A stretch of 64,000 nt of DNA from Promethearchaeota archaeon. Lineage in GTDB: Archaea > Asgardarchaeota > Lokiarchaeia > Sigyniarchaeales > SOKP01. Where the stretch lies: assembly GCA_008080735.1 (NCBI GenBank), contig SHMW01000012.1, positions 1 through 64,000 of the forward strand, in the 5' to 3' direction. Position 1 is the first letter of the stretch; each line of letters begins with the position of its first letter. The translations under genes were made by a program, and so were the position numbers. The notes below the pieces were generated by a model. The model had not been told where the DNA came from and searched no databases. It worked only from the letters and a program-made list of their open reading frames with translations. Positions 7,892 through 16,085 of the stretch are shown in pieces.

Positions 7892-8869
7892 GTGAACATC
7901 TTGAAATCTGTGAAATCAATATCTCCCGGAAAGAGCATTTTATTTGGGGAACACGCGGTTGTGTACGGTTATCCTGCAATCGCGATGGCAGTTTCTATTA
8001 CGTCGAGCGCTATTATTCGGGAATTAAAAGACCCTAATCTAATCATTGATTTAAAGGATAATGATCTAATAATAGAAGTTTCAGACTTAAAGGAGTTAAT
8101 TTCGAATATTCCTTCAAAATATAGTCAGTACGGTAGATGTTTAGAAATCTTCCAAAAACGGTTTGATCTACAGATTGAGAATATCGAGATTATATTGCAG
8201 AGTGAGCTCTTTCCAGGCGCTGGATTAGGTTCCTCGGCATCTCTTTCGGTTGCCCTTGTGTCTGCATTAAATTCTTACTATGAAACGGGGTTGGAAAAAA
8301 ATGGTATCAATGAAATCGCTTATGAACTGGAAAAAATAATTCATGGTACTCCTTCAGGGATCGATAATACCATCACCACGTTTGGAAATGCGATTTATTA
8401 TCAAAAGAGTGAATTCAATTTCATCGATCTTACCAGAGAAATCCCTCTCCTCATCACATATTCTAATATTGAACATAATACAAAAGAAGCAATCGATCGC
8501 ATTCGGAATTTGAAGGAAAAAAATCCCCAAAAAGTCCAAAAGATTTTAAAAAATATAGGTAAAATCACAGAGGAAGCTAAGAAAGAATTGCAAAGAGGAA
8601 ATTACCAAGAAATCGGAGAGCTCATGAACTTAAATCAAAAATATCTGGCAGAATTAAAGGTGTCAAATAAAGCCATTTCTCAAATCGTTGATATCTCCAC
8701 TCAAAATGGAGCCTATGGCTCAAAATTGACCGGAGCGGGGTTGGGCGGATGTGTGATAAGCATCGGGGAGAAGGATATGTTGAAAAATATCGCCGATATA
8801 TTGAAAGATCAAGGATTTCGCAGCTTTTTAGCTGAAAATGATAAAAAGGGTGTAAGAATTGAACAATAG
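7892..8869 (+). CDS. mvk: mevalonate kinase
   Basis: A GHMP-family kinase that makes mevalonate 5-phosphate from mevalonate and ATP. The N-terminal substrate motif is SPGKSILFGEHAVVYG (about residues 11-26). The phosphate-binding loop is PGAGLGSSASLSVAL (108-122). The catalytic Asp is Asp158 in HGTPSGIDNT, and the third GHMP motif is KLTGAGLGGC (278-287). The length of 325 is typical. There is no ATG near the start. GTG at 7892 is the longest choice, and TTG 7901 and GTG 7910 are alternatives just before the conserved SPGKSILFGEH. It sits between HMG-CoA synthase and isopentenyl phosphate kinase on the same strand, and its stop overlaps the next start by 11 bases, which supports one transcript. 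Confidence 0.93.
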   Translation: MNILKSVKSISPGKSILFGEHAVVYGYPAIAMAVSITSSAIIRELKDPNLIIDLKDNDLIIEVSDLKELISNIPSKYSQYGRCLEIFQKRFDLQIENIEIILQSELFPGAGLGSSASLSVALVSALNSYYETGLEKNGINEIAYELEKIIHGTPSGIDNTITTFGNAIYYQKSEFNFIDLTREIPLLITYSNIEHNTKEAIDRIRNLKEKNPQKVQKILKNIGKITEEAKKELQRGNYQEIGELMNLNQKYLAELKVSNKAISQIVDISTQNGAYGSKLTGAGLGGCVISIGEKDMLKNIADILKDQGFRSFLAENDKKGVRIEQ

Positions 8870-9680
8870 CACGATAGAGCCAGTTATGATAGTAAAATTA
8901 GGGGGCAGCTTAATCACTAATAAGAGTAAACCGTTTTCCCTACGGAAGAAAGTGATTAAAAATGCAATTTCTGAAATCATAGAGAGTAAAAAAAAAATCA
9001 TAATTGTGCATGGGGGAGGATCTTTCGGACATCCCATAGCGAAAAAATATAATATTAATTCTGGGATAGATCCTACAATACCCAACCAAATTTTTGGTCT
9101 GGCTAAAACACATAGTGTAATGACCGAATTGAATAAATATATCATAGATGAGTTAATAAAAAGACAAATTTCGGCAATATCAATCCAACCTTCATCCATT
9201 TTTTTCAATGTTCCCCAAAAAGGAATTATTTTCAACTTCGAGCCTATTAAATTAAGTCTTGAATTAGGTATGATTCCGATTTTATATGGAGATATAATGC
9301 TCAGCAGTAGGAGCAATTTCTCGATTCTTTCTGGCGATACAATAATCCTAAAAATATGCGAAAAGACTGAGGATTTCAACATCTCTAAAGTTGTTTTTAC
9401 GATGGAAACTGACGGACTTTATATAAAGAACCAAGATACTGATGAGATTGAATTAGCCCATGAAATCAATTATCACCAAATAGATGCCATCCAGCTTGCG
9501 AATTTAGGTGGAAAAATTGATATTACTGGAGGGATTAGAATCAAACTAAATAATATAAAGGAAATAATGAAGTTGGGAATCCCAATCCAGCTTATAAATG
9601 GTCTTAGAGAAAATAACATTTACAGTGCCTTAAACAATAAATCAGTAAAAGGCACCTATTTTCAGCCACCTAAATCATAA
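8859..9680 (+). CDS. ipk: isopentenyl phosphate kinase
   Basis: It phosphorylates isopentenyl phosphate to isopentenyl diphosphate, the last step of the archaeal mevalonate route. It belongs to the amino-acid-kinase fold: KLGGSLIT (residues 13-20) binds phosphate, and HGGGSFGH (51-58) ends in the His that separates IPKs from ordinary members of the fold. GDTIILKI and the ETDGLY segment match the nucleotide site. The length of 273 residues is typical. The start is TTG 8859, overlapping mevalonate kinase by 11 bases; ATG 8886, just before IVKLGGS, would also leave a complete fold. This enzyme is what makes a phosphomevalonate kinase unnecessary, in agreement with the AcnX/UbiD genes opposite. 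Confidence 0.93.
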   Translation: MNNSTIEPVMIVKLGGSLITNKSKPFSLRKKVIKNAISEIIESKKKIIIVHGGGSFGHPIAKKYNINSGIDPTIPNQIFGLAKTHSVMTELNKYIIDELIKRQISAISIQPSSIFFNVPQKGIIFNFEPIKLSLELGMIPILYGDIMLSSRSNFSILSGDTIILKICEKTEDFNISKVVFTMETDGLYIKNQDTDEIELAHEINYHQIDAIQLANLGGKIDITGGIRIKLNNIKEIMKLGIPIQLINGLRENNIYSALNNKSVKGTYFQPPKS

Positions 9681-9845
9681 AGAATTTTCATTCTAAACCG
9701 ATTTATAGTAATATTCAAATAGGTAAAATAGATTCCTAGTCTAATAGATCATTTTCTAATTCTAGGATTATATTTTTAAAGATTCTCAACTAATTATCCA
9801 TAGTTAAAAAAATAATTTCAAATCCAATATCATAAGTGATCCAAA

Positions 9846-10358
9846 TTGAGTTTCATAGATTGGGAAAGCTGTGAAGAGAAACCAACTAAATCCCAAAAAG
9901 TCGAAGGCAGATTCTTATTAGATCTTCGCTCCAAAATTAATGATCTAGAAAGACAATTAAGAGAGAAGAGTCTGAATTTTGAAGAAATAAAAAAAGAATT
10001 TGAAAAGGCTGCAGCAAAAGCGAAAGAATTAAAGAGCAAAATCGAGAGCAAGGATGAGAAAATATCATCACTTCTGAATCAACTGGAAGCTAATGATTTG
10101 ACTATTCAAGATCTTGAACAAGAGTTGTCAAATAGTCGTATTCAAATTAGAACTCTTGAGAAGGATTTTAGTTCCAAATTAGATGAGAATATGGATCTTA
10201 AACAGAAGATTTCTAATTTTGAGAAAAAGCTAAATCTCCCCGAAAAGATGGAATACTTAATCAATAGACTGAATAAGATAATGGAGCATAAAGGATTTGT
10301 ATCCGAAAAAGAATTAGAAGATATCGTTAATGGAAAGAAAATCTATGATTTTAGCTGA
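9846..10358 (+). CDS. coiled-coil protein with conserved ends (paralogue 1)
   Basis: A 170-residue protein of unknown function. Both ends match the protein at 13973-14776. The N-terminus has DWESCEEKPTKSQKVEG then RFLLDLRSK; the C-terminus has MEHKGFVSEKELEDIVNGKK. Between them lies one long heptad-rich coiled coil (about residues 30-140, E/K/L-rich). There is no membrane segment. The TTG start at 9846 is supported by alignment with the paralogue, which begins MSVDW from an ATG. It follows the HMG-CoA synthase, mevalonate kinase and IPK genes after 165 bases and converges on AcnX-small, with 23 bases between the stops. The short conserved ends suggest fixed binding motifs on a rod of variable length. 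Confidence 0.75.
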   Translation: MSFIDWESCEEKPTKSQKVEGRFLLDLRSKINDLERQLREKSLNFEEIKKEFEKAAAKAKELKSKIESKDEKISSLLNQLEANDLTIQDLEQELSNSRIQIRTLEKDFSSKLDENMDLKQKISNFEKKLNLPEKMEYLINRLNKIMEHKGFVSEKELEDIVNGKKIYDFS

Positions 10359-10381
10359 CTGGTTTCTTTTTAACTCATATC

Positions 10382-10768
10382 CTATAATTTGAGGTATCCT
10401 TCAGACGCATTTACATAGACTTCTTTATTATTCGGTATTTTATCTATATCAATTCCTTGAACCATTGGAATGTCTGAAATAATTGCTCCTACTGCTACGA
10501 TTGCCTCTGCTTCAGCATTTATAAGAGCAATAGGTGCTTTTTGATTTTTTTTCAATTGATATATGACATAAGATCCCACTGTAGACCCTTTTCCAAGAGG
10601 AAATACGAATACTTTCCCAGCTATCGATTGTCCATAAAGGGCATTCTGTTTATCTACTATAGTGCCCTTGTCTGGATCAACATCTCCGAGAAAGGATATA
10701 GGGGTAGTACTAACTAGACTTCGTGCTTTTACTTTCCCTGGGACAATGGACTTACCCTTTAATATCAT
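10382..10768 (-). CDS. mevalonate 5-phosphate dehydratase, small subunit (AcnX-type)
   Basis: This is the DUF126 swivel-domain subunit of AcnX-type hydro-lyases. With the neighbouring large subunit it dehydrates mevalonate 5-phosphate to trans-anhydromevalonate phosphate in the archaeal mevalonate pathway. Visible family features are the start GKSIVPGKVKA, the GDVDPDKGTIVDK segment, GQSIAGKVFVFPLGKGSTVG (serine-rich active-site loop) and the end GIDIDKIPNNKEVYVN. At 128 residues it has normal length. Its start overlaps the large-subunit gene by 17 bases, so the two are translationally linked. Related AcnX pairs act on hydroxyproline epimers, but the mevalonate genes next door settle the role. 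Confidence 0.9.
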   Translation of the reverse strand: MILKGKSIVPGKVKARSLVSTTPISFLGDVDPDKGTIVDKQNALYGQSIAGKVFVFPLGKGSTVGSYVIYQLKKNQKAPIALINAEAEAIVAVGAIISDIPMVQGIDIDKIPNNKEVYVNASEGYLKL

Positions 10769-11894
10769 TTAAAAGTTCCTCTCTAGGTTTTAATATCGTT
10801 TTTATTTGGGACAATGTTTGCGAATAGTGTGCGGATTTAGTAGAGTCGGTAGCAAGACATTCAATACCTAATTTCTCCACAGGTGCCACAACCATACATG
10901 TATCTGAAAAAATTTTTATATTTGAGGGTACAGCTTTAATCTTTTCTTTGGCTTGTTTTGTCGTACATATCCAAATCTCTTTATTGGTTTTGTTTTTTTG
11001 TATTATTTCTTCAATCTCTTCTAATGAACAATGTGGACATCCAAAACTTATAATATTTGGCCTATCGCAATTTGTTAAATCTTCTTGAATAGAGATCAAT
11101 TCTTCGTGGTCCACGTGAATCCTTTCGGGCTTTTCAATTATACGAAATTCGGGTGTGATATTTTTTATCATGAATAAGGGTATCCCTCCTGATGCAGCAG
11201 CTCCTGCTCCCAGTGATTTAAGTTGGATCTGGTTTGCTTTCTTGATTCCAGAGATGATTGGGATTTTATTTTGTGCGTATTTACCAATATAATACCCCAA
11301 CAATGAGAAATCAAAATCCGTGAGGTCAAAATCTACTTCAAAGAGGATTTCTCCAACTCTATTCCTCTCCAAATGCATTCCATAATTTGGTGTTTTTCCG
11401 ATTAATGCCGCTGAGAGGGCACTTGGACCTCCCTCCCTATTAGTCATGGCTCCTAATATTGAATTTGCAAACACTACCGCAGACGACTCTGACCATGCAA
11501 TATGACTCCCTTTAGCTGGAATCAAACCTGCATGATATGGTGTGCAAGTGCAACTTTTTTGGATACCCATTGAAGTGAGCGCATCGATTATTCGGAGTTG
11601 TTTATTGGCAAAATCTTCAGATATCCCCATCTCTTTCCAATTAATAAGATCCATCCCCGCAGGATTCATCCTAGTTTCTACTACTACCTTTGCGTGGGAC
11701 CAATCTTCTAAAAAGCTCAATCCGGCATCTCCAATTGTCTTGTAAGAAACTCCCGAAACTTGCACTGAATCAATTGGTATTAACTTATCAGCATCAAAAA
11801 TATCTCCCAAAGTAGCTAGAATACGCATCGCTTTGGCCTTTATTGGTCCTAATTCACCATCTAAAATCTTTTCTTCCTGTTTTGTTAGAAACAT
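10752..11894 (-). CDS. mevalonate 5-phosphate dehydratase, large subunit (AcnX-type)
   Basis: This is the DUF521/aconitase-X catalytic subunit, 380 residues. It is expected to carry an iron-sulfur cluster. Candidate ligands are the cysteines in SCTCTPYHAG, SFGCPHCSLEE and SDTCMVVAP. Substrate-binding blocks include AWSESSAVVFANSILGA and TNREGGPSALSAALIGKTP. Together with the small subunit it removes water from mevalonate 5-phosphate. The start codon shares one base with the stop of the UbiD-type gene (TAATG), so decarboxylase and dehydratase are co-translated in the order UbiD, large, small. Nothing looks degenerate. Confidence 0.9.
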   Translation of the reverse strand: MFLTKQEEKILDGELGPIKAKAMRILATLGDIFDADKLIPIDSVQVSGVSYKTIGDAGLSFLEDWSHAKVVVETRMNPAGMDLINWKEMGISEDFANKQLRIIDALTSMGIQKSCTCTPYHAGLIPAKGSHIAWSESSAVVFANSILGAMTNREGGPSALSAALIGKTPNYGMHLERNRVGEILFEVDFDLTDFDFSLLGYYIGKYAQNKIPIISGIKKANQIQLKSLGAGAAASGGIPLFMIKNITPEFRIIEKPERIHVDHEELISIQEDLTNCDRPNIISFGCPHCSLEEIEEIIQKNKTNKEIWICTTKQAKEKIKAVPSNIKIFSDTCMVVAPVEKLGIECLATDSTKSAHYSQTLSQIKTILKPREELLNDIKG

Positions 11895-13150
11895 TAAAAA
11901 CCAGCTTTGTTGAACTCTTCATTGTTTATTATCGGTTTGGTCGCATCCATCCCATATTTACATGTAATAGAATCTTCTGAGGAGGGATCTAAAGATGATC
12001 CTTTTGATTTTGGAACAAGAATTAGATCTTTATCTGCTTGAAAACGAGTTGCCACTGCCCATTCCACCTCATCAGGATTGGTTAGATCAATATCCTCATC
12101 AACAATAATCACACGTTTTAAACTAGGATGGGCTGCTAGAGAAGCTAATATAGCATTTTTAGGATCTCCTTCAGTTCTTTTTTCTATCTGAACGACTGCG
12201 TGTAACCAAGAACATCCTCCTTGAGTGAGAACCACATTTCTTACCGTAGGAATGGTATTGGAAACAGCTTTGAAAATCCGTGGTTCTTGTGGGATCCCCA
12301 TTAACATTTTGTGTTCCCTTCCGCCTGGTAAGATTGTTCTGAAGATCGGATTCTCTCTAAAATAGAGTGTATCCGCGATAAGAACTGGTTGTTTTCGAAC
12401 TCTATCTGCAGTTCCCGTTAAATCGATAAAAGGCCCTTCATCCGCTAATTGAGGTGTGATTCTCGCTTCAACTACAAACTCAGATTCGCAAGGTACAAGT
12501 ATTCCATTTGGTAATCTGAACACATCCAGACCATTTAAAAACGAAGAACTCAATTCTAACTCATCCAACTCGGGTGCGGAAAATGCAGAAGCAATTTCTA
12601 TTGCGGGGTGGATTCCGAATACGATGGTGACCTTTAATTCCTTTCCGCCTTTCAAAGCGTATTGATATGCATTATCTAAGTGTCTCTGGGCAACTATTCG
12701 AATTGAAAACCTATTCTGACCAATATACATCATCCGATGAAACGATGCGTTTTGACGTTTCTCATTTGGATAATCCACAATAACGACACTTGAAGTTGTG
12801 TATTTTTTGCCCGAATAGAAATCGATTACAGGTAAAAACTTATCAATTGTATTTTCTGAATCTAATTGAATCTTGTTCTTTAGGAAAGAAGCTGAATCCC
12901 TTATCTCGTATTTTCTAACATTTTCTAATTTTTTTAATATCTTTGGTATAGTATTTTCTTTAGTAGTGTTTAAAGCTAGCGCCACACTCTTTCGATTTGT
13001 AATCAATCCCGCAAGAATCATCGCATCGTATTCTTTAACTTTATAAATTGTTGGTGATTCATTTCGATCTTTAATTAATTTGGCGAGTTGAGTTATTTCA
13101 ATAAGATCTTCAAATTCTGTAATTCCAATTTTTTCCAAGAAACTTCGCAA
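11894..13150 (-). CDS. UbiD-family decarboxylase (anhydromevalonate phosphate decarboxylase)
   Basis: A 418-residue prenylated-FMN-dependent decarboxylase of the UbiD family. In this setting it should turn trans-anhydromevalonate phosphate into isopentenyl phosphate. The conserved central block with NASFHRMMYIGQNRFSIRI and the pair of acidic/arginine stretches before the GGREHKMLMGIPQEP segment match the family's cofactor pocket; the VVIVDEDIDLTNPDEVEWA block is also diagnostic. UbiX, which makes the cofactor, lies 60 bases upstream on the same strand, and both dehydratase subunits lie directly downstream. UbiD enzymes of menaquinone or aromatic metabolism are the alternatives, but the gene company points to mevalonate. 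Confidence 0.9.
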   Translation of the reverse strand: MRSFLEKIGITEFEDLIEITQLAKLIKDRNESPTIYKVKEYDAMILAGLITNRKSVALALNTTKENTIPKILKKLENVRKYEIRDSASFLKNKIQLDSENTIDKFLPVIDFYSGKKYTTSSVVIVDYPNEKRQNASFHRMMYIGQNRFSIRIVAQRHLDNAYQYALKGGKELKVTIVFGIHPAIEIASAFSAPELDELELSSSFLNGLDVFRLPNGILVPCESEFVVEARITPQLADEGPFIDLTGTADRVRKQPVLIADTLYFRENPIFRTILPGGREHKMLMGIPQEPRIFKAVSNTIPTVRNVVLTQGGCSWLHAVVQIEKRTEGDPKNAILASLAAHPSLKRVIIVDEDIDLTNPDEVEWAVATRFQADKDLILVPKSKGSSLDPSSEDSITCKYGMDATKPIINNEEFNKAGF

Positions 13151-13210
13151 TTGAATCTACCTCTAAAATTTGAGTTATTATAAAATATGTTAACATTCTA
13201 AAAGATTTGA

Positions 13211-13759
13211 CTAAAATTCTCCCCAGCGTTTTATGTTTGAATCTATCCCCACCAGATCTAAAATGCGTCCTACGATATTTTCATTGAGTTCTTCAATAGA
13301 TTTTGGTTTTATATAATAGGAAGGGATGGGAGGCGCAATAATTACCCCTAATTTGGCTAATTTCAGCATATTTTCTAAATGGATTGCATTAAATGGGCTT
13401 TCTCTTACCGCCAAGATAAGTTGCCTTTTTTCTTTTAAGCTAACATCCGCGGCTCTCGTTATTAAAGTGTCTGCGAATCCGTGTGCAATTGCAGATAAAG
13501 TTTTCATCGAACAAGGAATAATTATCATTGATTCAAATTTATAGGATCCACTTGAGGGTGGAGCGGTTAGGTCATTTTCAGAATGACATCTTGTTGCAAG
13601 ATTTTGGATCCTATCTATTGCAAAATCCGTTTCTAGTTCAATCACATCTTTTGCATTTTCCGAAATAATTAAATCCGTTTCAATATTGTGGTTCTTCAAA
13701 GCTTCGAGTAATTTTACCGCGAAATTTACTCCAGAAGCGCCAGTTATAGCTACTATCAT
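13211..13759 (-). CDS. ubiX: flavin prenyltransferase UbiX
   Basis: It transfers a dimethylallyl group to FMN to make prenylated FMN, the cofactor of UbiD-type enzymes. The Rossmann-like start MIVAITGASGVNFAVKLLE, the IPCSMKTLSAIAHGFADTL segment, the SLKEKRQLILAVRESPFN block and NMLKLAKLGVIIAPP are all standard. The length of 182 residues is normal. It is first in the minus-strand operon and provides the cofactor for the next gene. It also consumes a dimethylallyl donor made by the pathway it serves. Confidence 0.93.
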   Translation of the reverse strand: MIVAITGASGVNFAVKLLEALKNHNIETDLIISENAKDVIELETDFAIDRIQNLATRCHSENDLTAPPSSGSYKFESMIIIPCSMKTLSAIAHGFADTLITRAADVSLKEKRQLILAVRESPFNAIHLENMLKLAKLGVIIAPPIPSYYIKPKSIEELNENIVGRILDLVGIDSNIKRWGEF

Positions 13760-13972
13760 TTTTAGGGCGTAATTATTAATGAAGAGACTTAGATTTAACT
13801 GATCTAATTGATGCTGATATATTTATTTGTGTGTTATTAAGGAATAAATCTTGAAACTAATAAGAATTAATGCTTTAATTATCAGAAAAGAAAAGTATAA
13901 ATTATTTTGAAAAAAGATATAATAATAGTAAAAGCATAGTTCTATAATTATACAAACTTAGCATGATCAAAA

Positions 13973-14776
13973 ATGAGTGTTGACTGGATAAAGGCAGAAG
14001 AAAACCCAGATAAGTCTCAAAAAGTATCTGGAAGATTTCTATTAGATTTAAGAGCCAAGACTTCAGATTTAGAAAAGCATTTAAGCCGGCTAAAGTCTGA
14101 ATTAGAAGATAAAACTGAAAAATTAGCTGATTCGAAAGAAAAACTCATCAATTCTGAAAAATATTTGGAAGAACTTACACTTAAATTAAAAGATACTAAT
14201 CAAAAAATAAAAGATTTAAAGAAAACCCGAGAAGAATTGAATCAAGAAATCTCCAATTTGGAACACAGGTTAGAAGAAAAAGATGCTATCATAGATCATA
14301 TGGAGGAGAAAATGAAAGAATCTTCTGAGAAGGTTATAAAATTAAATAACATAATCAATGAAAAAGAAAAACTTTTGAAGGATAAAGACAACCTCGTACA
14401 AGAAAGAGAGAATACAATAAATGAAAAAGATAGATTAATCGGAAATCAAACCTCAAAGATCACCGATCTTCAATCAAAAATAGAGAACTTAAACTCTCAA
14501 TTGCAATCTAAAGAAGAACAAATTAACAAATTCCACCAAAATATTGAAAAACTGAAAGAGGAGGAGGAAAAAATAAAAAATAGCTACGAAGAGAAGCTTT
14601 CCTCCAAGCAAGAACAAATCGATGATTTGAAAATGGATATTAAAACAATCAATGACACGATTGAAGAAGCCCAAGAAATTCAATCCCTTATGAAGAAAAT
14701 GTCAGAAGTGATGGAGCTTAAAGGTTTTATCAACGAAAAAGAATTGGAAGAAATAAAAGCAGGGAAGCAAATTTAA
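13973..14776 (+). CDS. coiled-coil protein with conserved ends (paralogue 2)
   Basis: A 267-residue protein of unknown function, paralogous to the one at 9846-10358. It starts MSVDWIKAEENPDKSQKV then SGRFLLDLRAK, and ends MELKGFINEKELEEIKAGKQ. About 190 residues of continuous heptad coiled coil lie between, 90-100 residues longer than in the paralogue. It has no membrane segment and no enzymatic motif. It is divergent from the UbiX operon, with a 213-base shared promoter region. Conserved caps on a rod of variable length suggest a linker or scaffold; a role with the isoprenoid enzymes rests on position only. Confidence 0.78.
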   Translation: MSVDWIKAEENPDKSQKVSGRFLLDLRAKTSDLEKHLSRLKSELEDKTEKLADSKEKLINSEKYLEELTLKLKDTNQKIKDLKKTREELNQEISNLEHRLEEKDAIIDHMEEKMKESSEKVIKLNNIINEKEKLLKDKDNLVQERENTINEKDRLIGNQTSKITDLQSKIENLNSQLQSKEEQINKFHQNIEKLKEEEEKIKNSYEEKLSSKQEQIDDLKMDIKTINDTIEEAQEIQSLMKKMSEVMELKGFINEKELEEIKAGKQI

Positions 14777-14945
14777 ATGCGCTTATAGGTTTCTTAACCG
14801 TTTACGATAAATTATTCATAGCGCTATTTTATTTTCCATCATTCTTCTTTTGAAAAAAATTATTATAATATGAATAATTAGAAATCCTATCATTAAATTA
14901 AATTTAAGCTCACTTTCCCATTATTAGGCAATTTAGGTTTTTATA

Positions 14946-16067
14946 GTGAATACTCTACCACTCATGTTTAAAAAATTGGGGGAAAATGAACGTGTTTTAG
15001 GATGTTTTCCTCTCTATCCCCCCTTGGAATTACTGGATTCAATGAACTTCACACCCTTTATTATGTGGGGATTTAAAAATCTGTTTTCAAATACCCATCA
15101 GAGTGACAAACATATTCAGAATTACGTATGTTCTATTGTCAGGTATCTCACAGAATTTTCCATCTCCGAATATGGGTCTATCCTAAAAGGTCTGCTTTTT
15201 TATAATGCTTGCGACAGTTTGAGAAATTTACCCGAAATATTAACTACCGCCCTCAGAGGAAAGAATCAAACTATTCCATCTATTCATTTTCATCTTCCAA
15301 TGAAATCTATGGAAAAATCTTATGTTCATAATTTTCTTATAAATGAAATAAATCTTCTTATTCAAGATCTTGAGAAGCTTTTTCAAACTACATTCAATTT
15401 TGAACAATTTCGAAAAAGCGTGAATAACTATAGAAAATATCGACAATTGTCTAAGCAATTAGAAGATGCAGTCATACAAAATAAGAAATCTTATGAAGAT
15501 TATGTGAAGACAATGTTTCAGTCGAATTATCTAAATATTCATGAGAAAATAAAATTAGTAAATTCCTCTCTCAAGAAAATCTCCGAAAAATCAACTTTAG
15601 AGAAGAATTCAAATATGAACAAGGTAATTTTATCGGGAATCTTCCCTCCTCCTCTAAAAGTGATTAAGCTTATTGAAAATTCTGGATTTCAAATAGTGGG
15701 TAACGATATTGCCTCGCTTAGGCGAAGTGTTCATTATACCCCACCCGAAAATTCATATCAGAATGTAGGAGAGTATTATGTTGAGTTTTATCAAAACCAT
15801 TTTCCATGTCCGACCCTACTTTATACCTCAGATAGGCGAATACCAAAATTTCTGGAATTGATTGATTTTACCGATGCTGATGGGGTGATTTTTATTGGGG
15901 AAAAGTTTTGCGAATATGAATATTTCGAATTCCCAACACTGAAGAATGCTTTAAATAAAAATGGAATAAAAACACTGGAATTGGAGTTTTCAGCAGAAGA
16001 AACCTATAATATAGAGGCTTATAAAACCAGAATCGAAGCCTTTTATGAATTAATTTCAAATATATAA
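14946..16067 (+). CDS. 2-hydroxyacyl-CoA dehydratase/benzoyl-CoA reductase family subunit (first of pair)
   Basis: A 373-residue member of the HgdB/BcrB/FldB family (PF06050 type). Signs are the opening VLGCFPLYPPLELLDSMNFT with WGFKN, the YVCSIVRYL and FYNACDSLRNL cysteines that would bind a [4Fe-4S] cluster, and the C-terminal FTDADGVIFIGEKFCEYEYF. The family reductively dehydrates 2-hydroxyacyl-CoAs or reduces aromatic-ring CoA esters, driven by a separate ATP-dependent Fe-S activator. No activator gene is visible in this window. The start is GTG 14946 or ATG 14964. The second subunit follows after 18 bases. Substrate unknown. Confidence 0.82.
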   Translation: MNTLPLMFKKLGENERVLGCFPLYPPLELLDSMNFTPFIMWGFKNLFSNTHQSDKHIQNYVCSIVRYLTEFSISEYGSILKGLLFYNACDSLRNLPEILTTALRGKNQTIPSIHFHLPMKSMEKSYVHNFLINEINLLIQDLEKLFQTTFNFEQFRKSVNNYRKYRQLSKQLEDAVIQNKKSYEDYVKTMFQSNYLNIHEKIKLVNSSLKKISEKSTLEKNSNMNKVILSGIFPPPLKVIKLIENSGFQIVGNDIASLRRSVHYTPPENSYQNVGEYYVEFYQNHFPCPTLLYTSDRRIPKFLELIDFTDADGVIFIGEKFCEYEYFEFPTLKNALNKNGIKTLELEFSAEETYNIEAYKTRIEAFYELISNI

Positions 16068-16085
16068 TCTGGAAGGAAGAAAAAA

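Noticed and set aside
7828-8037. Plus-strand ORF overlapping the start of mevalonate kinase
   Set aside because: It is in another frame of the conserved GHMP N-terminal motif SPGKSILFGEHAVVYG, which must be coding in the kinase frame.
8828-9382. Long (184-codon) minus-strand ORF over IPK
   Set aside because: IPK has clear catalytic motifs on the plus strand; the minus frame is hydrophobic low-complexity sequence of the kind that opposes Lys/Ile-rich genes.
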